Notes under the pieces: generated by a model
The model's input: only the letters and a program-made list of their open reading frames with translations
Databases searched by the model: none
Told to the model about the DNA's origin: nothing
Program-made: the position numbers and the translations under genes
Part shown: positions 63,748-64,000 of the stretch, in pieces
How positions within the stretch are numbered: position 1 is the stretch's first letter
How the letters are laid out: each line of letters opens with the position of its first letter
Assembly: GCA_018136815.1 (NCBI GenBank)
Contig: CM030937.1
Span: forward strand, 2,655,820-2,719,819
From: Isochrysis galbana
Taxonomy: Eukaryota; Haptophyta; Isochrysidales; Isochrysidaceae
DNA length: 64,000 nucleotides
Reading direction: 5' to 3'

Positions 63748-64000
63748 TGGTAGGGCGGTCAAACAGTTTTTTTATTTAGGGGTAAAAAATGACCATCTCA
63801 CCAGAATTGAGGAAATTTGAGGATTTTTTTCGGTAGAAAGTTCCCAATACACCCAACCAACTAGCACATATCCGGCGGGGCCCATTAGGACCCGGACCCC
63901 CCCCTGGGCCCCCACAACAAAACGTAATCGAAAACTGACAAAAGACGCTAAAATCGCAAAAGCTTGAAAAGCTCAACTTCGAACTTCGAACCGATGCCGG
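63748..64000 (+). repeat. Dispersed repeat preceding the 205-bp array, copy 2 (cut by window end)
   Basis: Same order of blocks as 46258-46510, ending inside GAACTTCGAACCGATGCCGG, the first bases of the tandem unit. An array probably continues beyond the window. Confidence 0.9.

Overview
The window is nuclear DNA of a GC-rich, intron-containing photosynthetic protist. A fucoxanthin-chlorophyll type light-harvesting protein with an AF-type plastid-targeting leader (30645-31286), an elongation factor of the EFL type instead of EF-1alpha (61251-62681), GT-AG introns with strong GTGAGC-like donors, and proline-rich extracellular-type proteins together suggest a haptophyte alga. A stramenopile alga is the main alternative. 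There are no bacterial operons, rRNA genes, convincing tRNAs or CRISPR arrays.

Layout: 1-1965 repeats and a pyrimidine tract, then S-adenosylmethionine synthetase (1966-3624). A complete, very young Ty1/copia retrotransposon fills 5195-12707 and has a 5-bp target duplication. 12.8-18.3 kb holds partial, poorly resolved genes: an antisense Gly/Cys-rich exon, a leucine-rich-repeat exon and an FN3 gene. Next come a sulfotransferase-like gene (20934-22178), a coiled-coil protein (23072-23947), a ribokinase/sugar-isomerase fusion (25035-27428), legumain (28538-30065) and, divergent from it, the LHC gene (30645-31286). MED17-like follows at 33715-36501. 37-42 kb is a nest of mobile DNA, including an inverted-repeat-bounded unit carrying a discoidin-domain gene and a retroposon with a 15-bp target duplication. 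Then come a membrane protein (42418-43275), LSM6 (45262-45731), a tandem repeat (46501-46971), a truncated hAT-like BED transposase gene (47426-49480), UBE2H (50582-51722), CDK20-like kinase (54393-55469), NAMPT (56799-58627) and EFL (61251-62681). The window ends inside a second copy of the repeat seen at 46.3 kb.

The genes are mostly unrelated housekeeping functions: methyl-donor synthesis, NAD salvage, translation, ubiquitin transfer, RNA processing, transcription, flagellar kinase signalling, vacuolar proteolysis and light harvesting. Between them lie repeats from at least six dispersed families, several in more than one copy. Most start codons have a pyrimidine-rich tract on the coding strand upstream. 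Exon joins given below were worked out by hand from reading frame, splice sites and family conservation, and are predictions.
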